From Acidovorax sp. (GTDB lineage: Bacteria; Pseudomonadota; Gammaproteobacteria; Burkholderiales; Burkholderiaceae_C), in assembly GCA_030692685.1 (NCBI GenBank), contig JAUXZO010000227.1, forward strand, positions 1 through 64,000: DNA of 64,000 bases, written 5' to 3'. A program made the position numbers and the translations under genes. The notes beneath the pieces are model-generated. The model was given only the letters and a program-made list of their open reading frames with translations, did no database searches and was not told where the DNA came from. Positions 43,855 through 54,102 of the stretch are shown here, piece after piece (within the stretch, counting starts at the first letter, position 1; each line of letters starts with the position of its first letter).

Positions 43855-45249
43855 TCATTCTCTCCAGCCGCCACCGGCTGCGCGGTACAGCGCCACCCAC
43901 GCCGACTGGCGTTCGTGCTGCAGCGCAATCAGTGCGTTCTCGGCAGCCAGCGAGGTGCGCCGCGCGTCTTCCAGCTCCACCAGGCTGGCCAGGCCACCAC
44001 GCCAGCGGGCCTCGGTGGCATCGAACGACACCCGGTAGCCCTCTGCCGCAATGCGTGCGCTGGCATTGCGCTCGGCTGTGCTCTGCAGCCGCACCAGCGC
44101 CTGCTCGACCTCGCTCACCGCTTGCCGCACACGTGCACGGTACAAGGCGGCGGCCTCGTCATAGCGCGCCTGGGCGGCATCCACCTGCGCCGCACGGCGG
44201 CCACCGTCAAACAGCGGAACACTGAGCGCCAGCGGGCCAATCGTCCAGGTGCTCAGGTCGGTGGTCACACCCCCGGTTCGCACCCATCCGGCACCCACCG
44301 ATCCGCTGAGCGACAGGCGTGGATAACGCTGGGCCCGCGCGCTGCCAACGTCGGCACTGGCAGCGGCGACCTCGCGCTCGGCGTTGTACACATCCGGCCT
44401 CTGGGCCAGCACCTGCGCGGGCAAGGCGGCAATGGCAAACAGCGCGTCCGGCGCAGGGCGAGCCGGTGCAGCCGCAAGGCGCGTGCGCAGGGCGGGCTCC
44501 TCCCAACCGGTCAACGCCACCAGTGTTTTCAGCTCCACATCACACTGCATGCGCTGCTGCGATGCCCGCGCAGCCGCCTCTGCGGCACTGGCACGCGCCA
44601 GGGCGGCGGTGGCCGGTGCAGTAAAACCCGCCCGTTCGCTCAGGGCCGAGAGGCGCGAGGTTTCGCCGCGCGACTTAGCATCGCGCTCTGCCACGTTCAA
44701 CTGCTCCAGGCAGGTGCGCAGGCTGCTGGTCTGTAACGCCACCTCTGCGGCCACACTCACGCGGGCTTCGTGCCACAGGGCCTGTGCGCCCGCCAGCCGC
44801 TGGTCGGCCGCGGTTTTGGTGGCCGCATTGGCGCCAAACAGGTCGATCTCCCAGCTGGCCTGCAGCCCGGCCTGCGCGGTGGTGGCAATGCCCGCCACTT
44901 GTTCGTTGAACCCCCGGCTGGCGCTGGCCTGCCCGTCGAGCGCAGGGCCCAGCGCAGCGCGGCTGGCCACCTGGGTGGCGCGGGCCTGTGCAATGCGCGA
45001 CTGCGCCTGGGCCACACCCGGACTGACTGCCTGGGCCGCTTCCATCAGCTCCACCAGCAAGGGGTCCCCCAGCTGGGTCCACCACCGGGCCAGGCCCTCC
45101 AGGGAGCCCTGGTGCGGCAGCGGTGCCTGCCAGGCCATGGGGGCCGAAGCGGCTACCTGCGGCGCTGGTGCCAGCGTTGAGCAGCCCCCAAGCAGCACCA
45201 GCCACAGTGCCATGCAGAGTGGTTTGAATTGGGTCAATTGCATGGGCAT
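43855..45249 (-). CDS. Outer-membrane efflux channel lipoprotein (NodT/OprM family)
   Basis: The product is 464 residues. A lipoprotein signal ends LLGGCSTLAP. Two repeats of the OEP fold follow, with WWTQLGDPLL, SWEIDLFGAN, LLAQRPDVYNAEREVAAASADVGSARAQRYPRLSLSG-type markers (AQRPDV and AEREV) and VPLFDGGRR. It forms the exit duct of the RND system. The TetR stop lies two bases upstream of ATG 45249, so translation may be coupled. A gap of about 160 bases separates it from the adaptor gene. Confidence 0.94.
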   Translation of the reverse strand: MPMQLTQFKPLCMALWLVLLGGCSTLAPAPQVAASAPMAWQAPLPHQGSLEGLARWWTQLGDPLLVELMEAAQAVSPGVAQAQSRIAQARATQVASRAALGPALDGQASASRGFNEQVAGIATTAQAGLQASWEIDLFGANAATKTAADQRLAGAQALWHEARVSVAAEVALQTSSLRTCLEQLNVAERDAKSRGETSRLSALSERAGFTAPATAALARASAAEAAARASQQRMQCDVELKTLVALTGWEEPALRTRLAAAPARPAPDALFAIAALPAQVLAQRPDVYNAEREVAAASADVGSARAQRYPRLSLSGSVGAGWVRTGGVTTDLSTWTIGPLALSVPLFDGGRRAAQVDAAQARYDEAAALYRARVRQAVSEVEQALVRLQSTAERNASARIAAEGYRVSFDATEARWRGGLASLVELEDARRTSLAAENALIALQHERQSAWVALYRAAGGGWRE

Positions 45250-45250
45250 G

Positions 45251-45964
45251 TCACTCTTTCGTGCGTGGAGGGTGGCGGGTGGTTCGCGAGGCGGCGGCAA
45301 GACGCCGCGCGCGTTCGCCCTCCACCATGGACAAGGCGAAACTCACCAGCCGTGACGTGGTGGCCACCAGCGCTCTGGACGTGGCAGTGAGCCCCGGACG
45401 CACGGCCTGCACAACGTCCCGACCCACGTAATACGGCAAGGTAAGTGCCGTAATGGCCATGGCCAGCCGGTGCACATCGTCGTCCGCCGAACGGAGGCCA
45501 AATTCCTTGCACAACAGGCCAACCAGCGCCGCATGCGCAGGCTTGATCTCGCACTCCAGTTCCTGCTCCCACAGCCCGGTCGGGTCCAGCATTTCACGAT
45601 AGTGCAAACGCATGCACAGCTCCACCACCTCTCCCTCATGCAGTGGCTTCATGAAGCCCTCAATGAGCATTTCGATAAACGATTCCAGAGTGGGAGCACG
45701 GCCGCCTGGCCAGGCATCCACCGCGACTGGACTGCCCATGGGTTCGGTGAAAGCGGCCCGGTACAGCCCGGCCTTATCGCCGAAGTAGTAGCTGATCGAA
45801 GCCGGATTGACCGCTGCGGCCTGGGCGATCTCCCGGATGGATGTCTTGGAATAACCATGCTCGGCAAACAGGCGCAGCGCCGCATGCAAAAGCCGGGTAC
45901 GGGGTTCGGAAAGACCGGCGCGCGCGGCGGATTCGTCGGCAGATGACGTGGAGAGGGTGGGCAT
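45251..45964 (-). CDS. TetR-family repressor of the RND efflux operon (CerR/YbiH-like)
   Basis: The product is 237 residues. The helix-turn-helix is RLLHAALRLFAEHGYSKTSIREIA with NPASISYYFGDKAGLYRAAF. A long helical ligand domain follows with the DUF1956-like HYREMLDPTGLWEQELE. It is the first gene of the efflux operon. A perfect inverted repeat lies 19 bases before its ATG 45964, so it should repress itself together with the pump genes. Confidence 0.9.
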   Translation of the reverse strand: MPTLSTSSADESAARAGLSEPRTRLLHAALRLFAEHGYSKTSIREIAQAAAVNPASISYYFGDKAGLYRAAFTEPMGSPVAVDAWPGGRAPTLESFIEMLIEGFMKPLHEGEVVELCMRLHYREMLDPTGLWEQELECEIKPAHAALVGLLCKEFGLRSADDDVHRLAMAITALTLPYYVGRDVVQAVRPGLTATSRALVATTSRLVSFALSMVEGERARRLAAASRTTRHPPRTKE

Positions 45965-45983
45965 GGAAACGGATTGAAGCACA

Positions 45984-46007
45984 ATTTAATCAAACGGTTG
46001 ATTAAAT
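45984..46007 (-). promoter_or_regulatory. Operator palindrome of the efflux repressor
   Basis: ATTTAATCAA-ACGG-TTGATTAAAT: two perfect ten-base arms around a four-base centre. Further out CACAATT and AATTGTG form a second, slightly offset pair. It is A+T-rich in a G+C-rich genome and sits directly before the tetR start, the classic place for autoregulation. Confidence 0.85.
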
Positions 46008-46232
46008 AATTGTGACAAAAGACACCTTGAAGGCGGGCGGTGATGGCCCACGCGAAGCAGTGTTTTATTCGCCTGAAGGCCTGCGGAATCACCCATCAGT
46101 GTGCGCGAAAATCCGCCTGAAACGACACCACGTCCTCCCTACTGAAGCAGGGTTGCACCCGGCGCCGTGGCCTGGATGGCGGGGCGGGACGCCAGCCGAA
46201 TGAAAGGCGGCGCTGGTAACACTGGAAAAGCC

Positions 46233-48998
46233 CTATTGGGCGCTCCGCACGGGCCCAAACACGGCGCTCCAGAGGGCCAGCACTGCTTCGCGCTCTGCCT
46301 GCAACGCAGGAGGCGTCACCTGCGTGGCCGCTTCGTTCAGCCGCGCCTGGTGCTGCACCCGGCGCAGTTCGCGGTATGCACCGGCCGCAGCCTGACCCAC
46401 GCCCGGCGGCAGCAAGCCCACCTGCTCCGCCAGTTTCAGCAGGGTGATGTTGCCCCTGTTTTCCCGCAGCTCCGGGTGGGTGGCCGAATGCGACAGCACC
46501 AGATACTGCAAGGCGAACTCAACATCCACCATGCCGCCCGGGCTGTGTTTGACGTCGAACTGCCCGTTGCGCACCGGGTGGGCGCTGCGCACCCGTTCGC
46601 GCATGGTGGTGATCTCGTCGCGCAGGGCTGCGGTGTCCCGCTCGGACGTGATGACGGCTTCGCGCACGGCGTCAAAACGCGCGCGCAGGGCATCACTGCC
46701 CAGCACAAATCGGGCGCGGGTCATGGCCTGGTGCTCCCAGGTCCAGGCCGTGTTGCTGCCCCGGCGCTCCTGGTAGTTGGCATAGGCCTCAAAGCGCGTC
46801 ACCAGCAAGCCTGCATTGCCGTTGGGCCGCAGCGCGGTGTCGATTTCGTACAGGTCGCCCTCGCCGGTCTTCACGGTGAGCCAGTTGATGAGCTTGCGCA
46901 CAAACGCTGCGTAGACCTCGGGGGCGCGCTCGTCGTCGTCGTCGAACACAAAAACAATGTCGAGATCGCTGCCGTAGCCCAGTTCTTTGCCGCCCAACTT
47001 GCCGTAGCCAATGATGCCGAACTGCGGGCTTTCGCGGTGGCGGGTCTTGAGGCGGCTCCAGCACCACTGCGTGGTGACCCGCAAGACACTGTCAGCCAGC
47101 GCCGAAAGGTCGTCGGCCACCTCTTCCACGGTGATGCGGCGCTCCACATCCCGCGCCAGGGTGCGGAAGGTCTCGGCGTGCTGCGCACGGCGCAGCAGGT
47201 TAAGCAGGGTTTCGTCGTCGTCTTCGCCGGTGGACTGCAGCGATGTCAGGCGCAGAGCCAGTTCGCGTTCGAAGTCCGCGACCACAAAACGCTCGGCGAG
47301 CAACGCGTCGCCCACCAGCTCGTCAATCACGCCCGGGTGCTGCAAGAGGTAACGGGCGGGCCACTTGGCAGCGCCCAGCAGGTGCAGCAGTTGCTCGTGC
47401 ACCGAAGGCCGCTCCAGCAGCAGCGCCAGGTAACTTTCGCGCCGCAGCAGCGGCTCCAGCCAGTTGACCAGGCGCAGTGCAGCCTCTGGGGTGACACGTC
47501 CTTCATTGAGCCACTGCGCGGTGCGTTGCACCAGGCGAAAAAGGCGCGCGCGGGCTTCGTCGCGCAAGCCTTCTACCCGCGGGTGGTTGCGCCATTCGGC
47601 CACGCGTTCCCGGAACCCGGGGGGCAACTGCTCTAGCAGGCCTTCCAGCTCCGGCGGCGGGGGCGCGGCTGCGCGGGGGCCGCCGCATCCGCCACCGTTG
47701 CACTGCTTTTTGCCCGCGCCGCCCAGCAGCGTGTCAAATTCTTGCGCCACCAGCTCGCGATGAGCGTCCAGCTCGTGCAAAAAGGCGCAGCAGTTGCTGT
47801 AGCCCAGCGTATGGGCGATCCAGGCCAGATCGTCGTCGCGTGTGGGCAGCACGTGGGTTTGCTGATCGTCCAGGTACTGGATACGGTGCTCCACGCGGCG
47901 CAAAAAGACATAGGCGCGCGCCAGGGCGTCGGCGGTTTCTTGCGGCATCAGACCGGCCTGCGCCAGGCGCTGCAGAGCATCCAGCGTGGGGCGGCGGCGC
48001 AACTCGGGGAACTGCCCGCCACGCACCACCTGCAGCAACTGCACGGTGAACTCAATCTCACGAATCCCACCGCGCGACAGCTTGACATCGTTCGCGCGCT
48101 CGGGGTGACCGGCACTGCGCTTGGCGGCGTGGTCGCGGATCTGGCGATGCAATACCCGCAGCGCATCAAACACGCTGTAGTCCAGGTAGCGCCGGAACAC
48201 AAAGGGCAGCACCACGCCCCGCAATGCCTGTACCTCGGCGCTGGCAATGCAGTCGCGCGGGGCCACCACGCGGCTTTTGAGCCACGCAAAACGCTCCCAT
48301 TCCCGGCCCTGCACCTGCAGATATTCCTCCAGCGCCGACAGCGACACCGACGACGGCCCCGAGTTGCCATTGGGCCGCAAGGCAAGGTCCACCCGGAACA
48401 CAAACCCGTGTTCGGTGGTGTCTCCAACCAGGCTGTAGATCGCCTTGACGGCGCGCGCAAAGTATTCGTGGTTGGAGATGCGCCCTCGGCCATCGGCCGC
48501 ACCGGCGGTTTCGCCGTCGTGTTCGTACACGTAGATCAGGTCGATGTCGCTGGAGACATTGAGCTCGCGCGCACCCAGCTTGCCCATGCCGATGATCCAC
48601 AACTGGACCGGCTGGCCCGCTGGCCCGCAGGGCGCGCCATGGCGCTCGTCCAGCTCTTGCCGCGCTTGGACGCACGCGCGGTCCAGCGCAAGTTCGGCCA
48701 ACTCGGTGACCGCCGTGGTGATGTCGGCCAAAGGCGCCTGGGCTTCGCAATCGAGCTGGATGAGTCGCTCCATGACCAGCTGGCGCAACACCCGCAAGGC
48801 CGTGCCGGTGTCACAGCCCCGCGCACGCAGCACGCCATAGGCTTGCTCCATCGTGGCACGCGCGGGCGTGCCAGCGGGCAGCAAGGGGAGATCGTTCTCG
48901 TAGCGCCGGTGCAGGCGCTGGTAGAAGCGCGAATGCTCGGCCCCCGGCACAAAGGCGGCCTCGGGGTTGCAAAGAGGTTCAGAACCGGGTGTCTGCAT
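46233..48998 (-). CDS. glnE: Bifunctional glutamine synthetase adenylyltransferase/adenylyl-removing enzyme
   Basis: The product is 921 residues, near the usual 945. Two nucleotidyltransferase domains are evident. The first has IIGMGKLGARELNVSSDIDLIYVYE and the second IIGYGKLGGKELGYGSDLDIVFVFD. A Gly/Pro-rich linker (KKQCNGGGCGG then AAPPPPELE) separates the halves and is longer than usual. The enzyme adds AMP to or removes it from glutamine synthetase according to PII and glutamine. ATG 48998 is preferred to one eleven codons upstream. Confidence 0.96.
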   Translation of the reverse strand: MQTPGSEPLCNPEAAFVPGAEHSRFYQRLHRRYENDLPLLPAGTPARATMEQAYGVLRARGCDTGTALRVLRQLVMERLIQLDCEAQAPLADITTAVTELAELALDRACVQARQELDERHGAPCGPAGQPVQLWIIGMGKLGARELNVSSDIDLIYVYEHDGETAGAADGRGRISNHEYFARAVKAIYSLVGDTTEHGFVFRVDLALRPNGNSGPSSVSLSALEEYLQVQGREWERFAWLKSRVVAPRDCIASAEVQALRGVVLPFVFRRYLDYSVFDALRVLHRQIRDHAAKRSAGHPERANDVKLSRGGIREIEFTVQLLQVVRGGQFPELRRRPTLDALQRLAQAGLMPQETADALARAYVFLRRVEHRIQYLDDQQTHVLPTRDDDLAWIAHTLGYSNCCAFLHELDAHRELVAQEFDTLLGGAGKKQCNGGGCGGPRAAAPPPPELEGLLEQLPPGFRERVAEWRNHPRVEGLRDEARARLFRLVQRTAQWLNEGRVTPEAALRLVNWLEPLLRRESYLALLLERPSVHEQLLHLLGAAKWPARYLLQHPGVIDELVGDALLAERFVVADFERELALRLTSLQSTGEDDDETLLNLLRRAQHAETFRTLARDVERRITVEEVADDLSALADSVLRVTTQWCWSRLKTRHRESPQFGIIGYGKLGGKELGYGSDLDIVFVFDDDDERAPEVYAAFVRKLINWLTVKTGEGDLYEIDTALRPNGNAGLLVTRFEAYANYQERRGSNTAWTWEHQAMTRARFVLGSDALRARFDAVREAVITSERDTAALRDEITTMRERVRSAHPVRNGQFDVKHSPGGMVDVEFALQYLVLSHSATHPELRENRGNITLLKLAEQVGLLPPGVGQAAAGAYRELRRVQHQARLNEAATQVTPPALQAEREAVLALWSAVFGPVRSAQ

Positions 48999-49093
48999 GG
49001 CGGCCGCAATTGAATGCGTACATATGAACACCGGTTTGTAGTGAACCCGGGCTAAGCCTGCGGGTCATAATTCCTGCCACATTCAATCCCACC

Positions 49094-52000
49094 ATGATCG
49101 ATCCCATCCCACACCCCACACGCCTGCTGAAAATAGTGGCAGGTCTTGCGCGGTGGTCGCTGGGTTTGCTGCTGGCTTTCTGGCTGCTGCTGACCATCGC
49201 GTGGGGGGCCCTTCATGGTTGGATTGTGCCGCGAATCGGTGATTTTCGCCCACAGATCGAAGCGCATGCCGCACGGGCTCTAGGGGTTCCCGTCAGGATC
49301 GGCGCGATCTCGGCCCATACCCAAGGCCTGATCCCTTCCATCGAGCTGTCGGACGTGGCGCTCCTGGATGCTTCGGGGCGATCTGCCTTGCGGCTGCCCC
49401 GGGTGGTGGTAGCGCTGTCGCCGCGTTCGCTGCTCAATGCGGGCTTCGAGCAGTTGTACATCGAAGGCCCCGAACTGGACATGCGTCGCTCGCCGGACGG
49501 CCGTATCTATATTGCGGGCCTCACCTTCACCGAAACCCAAGGCGACAACAATGCCGCCGCCGACTGGCTGTTCTCCCAGGGCGAGGTGTTCATCAAAGGC
49601 GGCACGGTGCGCTGGACCGACGAACAGCGTGGCGCCCCCGAGTTGGCCCTCGAAAAAGTGGACCTGCTCTTGCGCAACGGCAACTGGCATCACCACATGC
49701 GCCTGGATGCCACCCCCCCCGAGGCGTGGGGAGACCGCTTTAGCGTGGTGGGACTTTTCCGCGCGCCGTTGCTGCGCGCACGGGATGGCAACTGGAAACA
49801 CTGGAGCGGCCAGTTGTTTGCAGACTTTGCGCGGGTCGATGTCTCGCGGCTGCGCCACCATGCGGACGTGGGCATTGAAGTCGCCCAGGGCCGCGGTGCC
49901 TTGCGTGCCTGGGCCGATGTGCAGCGCGGCCAGATTGTGGGTGGCACGGCCGACCTGGCGCTTGCGGATGTCAACACCACACTCTCTTCAGAGCTGCAAC
50001 CGTTGGTATTGCCCAGTGTCCAGGGGCGGCTGGGGGGCCGCCGTTTGAACGGCGGATTCGAGTTCTCTACCCAAGCGCTTCAGTTCCAGACAGACGATGG
50101 CCTGACCTGGCCGGGGGGCAATGTCCGCTTGGTACACACCACGGCGTCTGGCAAGACCCCGGAGCAGGGCGAGTTGCGCGCCGACCGGCTGGACCTGGCC
50201 GCGCTGGCACAAATCGCCAGCCGGTTGCCGCTGGGCACGACCGCCCATGACGCCGTGCGCGCCTACGCGCCCAAGGGGCTGGTGGACGACATACAGGCCA
50301 CCTGGAAGGGTCCGCTTGACCGCCTGCAGCAATACCAGGTGCGGGGGCGCATTCAAGGCCTCGCGCTGGCGGGCGACACGGCCCAGGGGGCCGCGGTGGC
50401 GCCCACCCATCTGGGCCTGCGGGGCGCCACGGTGGACATCGACATGAACCAGTCCGGCGGCAAAGCCGCACTGACCATAGCTTCAGGCGCACTGGTCCTT
50501 CCGGGGGTGTTCGAAGACCCCGTCGTGCCGCTCGACCGCCTCAGCGCCGATGTGCGCTGGCAATTCGATCGAGACCGCATTGCCGTCCAGGCCAACGATG
50601 TGCAGTTTGCCAATGCCGACGCGCAGGGCGAGGCGCGGGCGACCTGGCACACCAGCGATGCCAGCAAGGCACCGCACCGTTCGCGTTTTCCGGGGGTGCT
50701 GGACCTTAGCGGCGCGCTCAACCGCGCGGACGGCACTCGGGTGCATCGCTATTTGCCACTGTCCATCCCGGCGGATGCGCGCCACTATGTGCGCGATGCC
50801 GTGGTGGCCGGCAGCGCCAGCAATGTGCAGTTCCGCGTCAAGGGCGACCTGCATGACTTACCGTTCAATGACCCCAAAACGGGCGAATTCCGGATTGCAG
50901 CGCGGGTGAAAGACGTGACCTATGCCTATGTCCCGCCGCAGCTGCAACCCGCCAACGTGCTGCCCTGGCCGGCACTGACGGAGCTGGGGGGAGAGCTGAT
51001 CTTCGAGCGGTCGTCGATGCAGGTGCGGGGTGCCAGCGGCAGTTTTGCGGGACAAAAGGGGCTGCGGTTGTCGAAGGTGGAAGCAAAAATCCCCGACCTG
51101 TCGCACACGGTGGTGGGGGTGAGCGCCGATGCGCGCGGGCCGCTGGGTGAGCTGCTGGCCCTGATGACCACATCTCCCCTGGGTGGCATGACGGGCAATG
51201 CGCTTGCGCAAGCCAGCGGCACCGGCAACGCCGATTTTCAGTTGCGCCTGAGTTTGCCCATCAGCGAACTCGACAAATCCAAAGTGCAGGGCAGCGTCAC
51301 GCTGGCGGGGAACGAACTGCGTATCACGCCAGACACCCCGCCGCTGAGCCGGGTGCGCGGCGCCGTGCAGTTCAGTGAAACCGGCTTCTCGCTGAACAAC
51401 ATGCAGGCCCAGGCCCTGGGAGGCAGCGTGCGCCTGGAGGGCGGCATGCGCGCGCTGGCCGCCAACGCACCAGCCACCGAATCGGCGGTGCAGCTGCGCG
51501 CCCAAGGCACCGCCACGGCCGAAGGGCTGCAACAAACCCAGCAACTGGGCATGCTGGCGCAGCTGGCCCGCCGGGCCACCGGCAGCACGCCGTACACCAT
51601 GGCCCTGGCGTTCCGCCGCGGAGTGCCAGAACTGCAGGTGTCAACCAGCCTGCAAGGCATGGCGCTGGAGCTCCCTGCTCCATTGGGCAAAACCGCCGAC
51701 AGCAGCCTGCCCCTGCGTTTTGAAAGCCAGGTCGCGCGCGAGTCACTGGTGGGCTTGGCCAGCAGCGCGGGCAACAACGGGGCGGCAGCAGGCCCACCGC
51801 TGAGCGACCAGATCACCCTGGACCTCGGCGCGCTCGGGTCAGCCACCTACCTGCGCGATGTCAGTGGCGCCCAGGCGCGGGTGATACGCGGCACCATTGG
51901 CGTGGGCCTGGCCCCGGGGGAATCCGCGCCGATGCCCGCGCAGGGCGTGGCCGCCAACATCAACCAGTCCAAGATCGACGTGGACGCCTGGGAAGACGTA

Positions 52001-53290
52001 CTGTCCCAGGCCGCAGGGCCAGCAGCGGGGGCGCGCACAGCCGCCAACGTGGCAGCGCCGCCCGGGCAAGGCGTCGCGCAAGACTACATGCCCACGACCC
52101 TGGCCGTGCGTGCGCGCGAACTCACGGTGCAGGGTCGAACCCTGCACAACGTGGTGGCGGGCGCCCTGCGCGAAGGCACCATCTGGCGGGCCAACCTGGA
52201 CGCGACCGAACTCAATGGCTATCTCGAATACCGCCAGCCCGGCTCAGTCGATCACGCCAATGGCCGGGTGTTTGCACGACTGTCGCGCGTGAACATGCCA
52301 CAAAGCGATGTGACGCAGGTCGAGGCGCTGCTGGACGAACAGCCCGGAACGCTCCCCGCGCTGGACATCGTGGTGGAGGATTTCGAGCTGCGGGGCAAAC
52401 GCCTGGGCAGGGTGGAGATAGAGGCACAGAACCGCGGCAGCGAGGGCGCTCAGCGCGAGTGGCGCCTCTCCAAGTTCAACATCCTCTCGCCCGAAGCCAG
52501 CTTTACCGCCAATGGCAACTGGGCGGTGCTCAACGCAGCCGGGATGGGCCCACGGGCGCCTGAGCGGCGCACGGTGCTCAACTTCAAGCTCGACATTCGC
52601 GACTCTGGCGATCTGCTCGCCCGCATGGGCATGGCCGATGTGGTCAAGCGGGGCAAGGGCCGTATGGAGGGCCAGGTGGCCTGGATCGGCGCGCCCTTCA
52701 GCCCCGACTACCCCAGCATGACCGGGCAGATCAATCTCAACATCGAATCGGGCCAGTTCCTCAAGGCCGACCCCGGGCTGGCCAAGCTGCTGGGGGTGCT
52801 GAGCCTGCAATCGCTGCCGCGGCGCCTGGCGCTCGATTTCCGCGACGTGTTCAGCGAGGGGTTTGCGTTTGACTTTGTGCGCGGCGACGTGCGCATAGAG
52901 CAGGGCGTGGCTACCACCAACAACCTGCAGATGAAGGGCGTGAATGCAGCAGTGCTGATGGAAGGCAGCGCCAGCATCGACAACGAAACGCAAAACCTGC
53001 GCGTGGTGGTAGTGCCAGAGATCAATGCGCTCACCGCATCGCTGGTGGCGACGGCCATCAACCCGGTCATTGGCCTGGGCAGTTTCCTGGCCCAGGTGTT
53101 TCTGCGCGGCCCACTGATCGAAGCCGCCACGCAGGAGTTTCGCATCGACGGCACCTGGGCGGACCCCCGCATCGTGCGCATCGCCCGCCGCGGCCGCGAC
53201 GCCACGGCCCCACCGGTCCCACCAGTCCCCGGCGCCACCATCGACACCGCACCCCGCAGCAACCCGCCCAAAACTGGAGAACCCTCATGA
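49094..53290 (+). CDS. YhdP-family AsmA-like protein
   Basis: The product is 1398 residues. One N-terminal membrane anchor (about 15-40) precedes a very long repeat-rich beta region and a C-terminal DUF3971/AsmA-like part (GQINLNIESGQFLKADPGLAKLLGVLSLQSLPRRL, LRVVVVPEINALTASLVATAINPVIGLGSFLAQ). YhdP, TamB and related proteins form bridges that move phospholipids between inner and outer membrane. It diverges from glnE. The stop overlaps the nitrilase-family start by four bases. Confidence 0.93.
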   Translation: MIDPIPHPTRLLKIVAGLARWSLGLLLAFWLLLTIAWGALHGWIVPRIGDFRPQIEAHAARALGVPVRIGAISAHTQGLIPSIELSDVALLDASGRSALRLPRVVVALSPRSLLNAGFEQLYIEGPELDMRRSPDGRIYIAGLTFTETQGDNNAAADWLFSQGEVFIKGGTVRWTDEQRGAPELALEKVDLLLRNGNWHHHMRLDATPPEAWGDRFSVVGLFRAPLLRARDGNWKHWSGQLFADFARVDVSRLRHHADVGIEVAQGRGALRAWADVQRGQIVGGTADLALADVNTTLSSELQPLVLPSVQGRLGGRRLNGGFEFSTQALQFQTDDGLTWPGGNVRLVHTTASGKTPEQGELRADRLDLAALAQIASRLPLGTTAHDAVRAYAPKGLVDDIQATWKGPLDRLQQYQVRGRIQGLALAGDTAQGAAVAPTHLGLRGATVDIDMNQSGGKAALTIASGALVLPGVFEDPVVPLDRLSADVRWQFDRDRIAVQANDVQFANADAQGEARATWHTSDASKAPHRSRFPGVLDLSGALNRADGTRVHRYLPLSIPADARHYVRDAVVAGSASNVQFRVKGDLHDLPFNDPKTGEFRIAARVKDVTYAYVPPQLQPANVLPWPALTELGGELIFERSSMQVRGASGSFAGQKGLRLSKVEAKIPDLSHTVVGVSADARGPLGELLALMTTSPLGGMTGNALAQASGTGNADFQLRLSLPISELDKSKVQGSVTLAGNELRITPDTPPLSRVRGAVQFSETGFSLNNMQAQALGGSVRLEGGMRALAANAPATESAVQLRAQGTATAEGLQQTQQLGMLAQLARRATGSTPYTMALAFRRGVPELQVSTSLQGMALELPAPLGKTADSSLPLRFESQVARESLVGLASSAGNNGAAAGPPLSDQITLDLGALGSATYLRDVSGAQARVIRGTIGVGLAPGESAPMPAQGVAANINQSKIDVDAWEDVLSQAAGPAAGARTAANVAAPPGQGVAQDYMPTTLAVRARELTVQGRTLHNVVAGALREGTIWRANLDATELNGYLEYRQPGSVDHANGRVFARLSRVNMPQSDVTQVEALLDEQPGTLPALDIVVEDFELRGKRLGRVEIEAQNRGSEGAQREWRLSKFNILSPEASFTANGNWAVLNAAGMGPRAPERRTVLNFKLDIRDSGDLLARMGMADVVKRGKGRMEGQVAWIGAPFSPDYPSMTGQINLNIESGQFLKADPGLAKLLGVLSLQSLPRRLALDFRDVFSEGFAFDFVRGDVRIEQGVATTNNLQMKGVNAAVLMEGSASIDNETQNLRVVVVPEINALTASLVATAINPVIGLGSFLAQVFLRGPLIEAATQEFRIDGTWADPRIVRIARRGRDATAPPVPPVPGATIDTAPRSNPPKTGEPS

Positions 53291-54102
53291 AAGTCGCCGC
53301 GATCCAGATGGTGTCGGGCACGCAGCTGGAGGCCAACCTGCGTGCCGCCAGCGCGCTGCTGGAGCAGGCGGCCAGTCTGGGCGCCGAGCTGGCGGTGCTG
53401 CCCGAACATTTCTGCGCCATGGGCCACAAGGACACCGACAAGCTGGCGCTCCGCGAGGCCCATGGCGAGGGCGTAATTCAGGAGTTTCTGGCCACTGCGG
53501 CACGTACGCTTCAGATGTGGGTTGTGGGGGGTACCCTGCCGCTGCAGACCACCTCGGAGGACCGTGTGCACAACACTACCCTGGTGTTCAACCCGGCGGG
53601 TGAGTGCGTGGCGCGCTACGACAAAATCCACCTCTTCCAGTTTGACAACGGCCGCGAGCAGTACTACGAAAGCCGTGTCATCGAAGCAGGCGCCACGCCC
53701 GTGCAGTTTGATCTGCAGGCACGCGACGGTCACCGCTGGCGCGTAGGGCTTTCTGTGTGCTACGACCTCCGGTTTCCAGAGCTGTACCGCGCGCATGCCC
53801 GTGCAGGTGCAGACCTGATGCTGGTGCCCAGCGCCTTCACCCACACCACGGGCCAGGCCCACTGGGAGGTGCTGCTGCGTGCCCGCGCCATCGAAAACCT
53901 TGCCTATGTGCTTGCGCCCGCGCAGGGCGGTGTTCACGAAAACGGTCGCCACACCTGGGGCCAGAGCATGCTGGTGGACCCGTGGGGCACTGTGCTGAAC
54001 CAGCAAGCACAGGGCGAGGCGGTGGTGGTGGGCGTGCTCGACACCCAGCGCCTGCACGCGGTGCGCCAGCAGTTGCCCGCCCTGACCCACCGCGTGTTGT
54101 GA
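53287..54102 (+). CDS. Nitrilase-superfamily amidase (Nit2-like carbon-nitrogen hydrolase)
   Basis: The product is 271 residues. The catalytic triad is visible: Glu in LPEHFCAMG, Lys in YDKIHLFQFDNG and Cys in GLSVCYDLRFPELYR. The Nit1/Nit2-type SRVIEAGATPV and AFTHTTGQAHWEVLLRARAIEN are conserved. Such enzymes hydrolyse omega-amides or deaminated glutathione. It overlaps yhdP upstream and the kinase downstream, so all are in one transcript; the functional link is unclear. Confidence 0.93.
   Translation: MKVAAIQMVSGTQLEANLRAASALLEQAASLGAELAVLPEHFCAMGHKDTDKLALREAHGEGVIQEFLATAARTLQMWVVGGTLPLQTTSEDRVHNTTLVFNPAGECVARYDKIHLFQFDNGREQYYESRVIEAGATPVQFDLQARDGHRWRVGLSVCYDLRFPELYRAHARAGADLMLVPSAFTHTTGQAHWEVLLRARAIENLAYVLAPAQGGVHENGRHTWGQSMLVDPWGTVLNQQAQGEAVVVGVLDTQRLHAVRQQLPALTHRVL

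Noticed and set aside
46012..46203. A 63-codon plus-strand frame between tetR and glnE
   Set aside because: No ribosome site, no recognisable motif, and its start lies just past the operator palindrome; nothing supports translation.
53757..54098. An upstream extension of the histidine kinase frame
   Set aside because: These codons overlap the amidase catalytic region and have no kinase content; GTG 54099 gives a proper membrane-anchored N-terminus and a four-base overlap.
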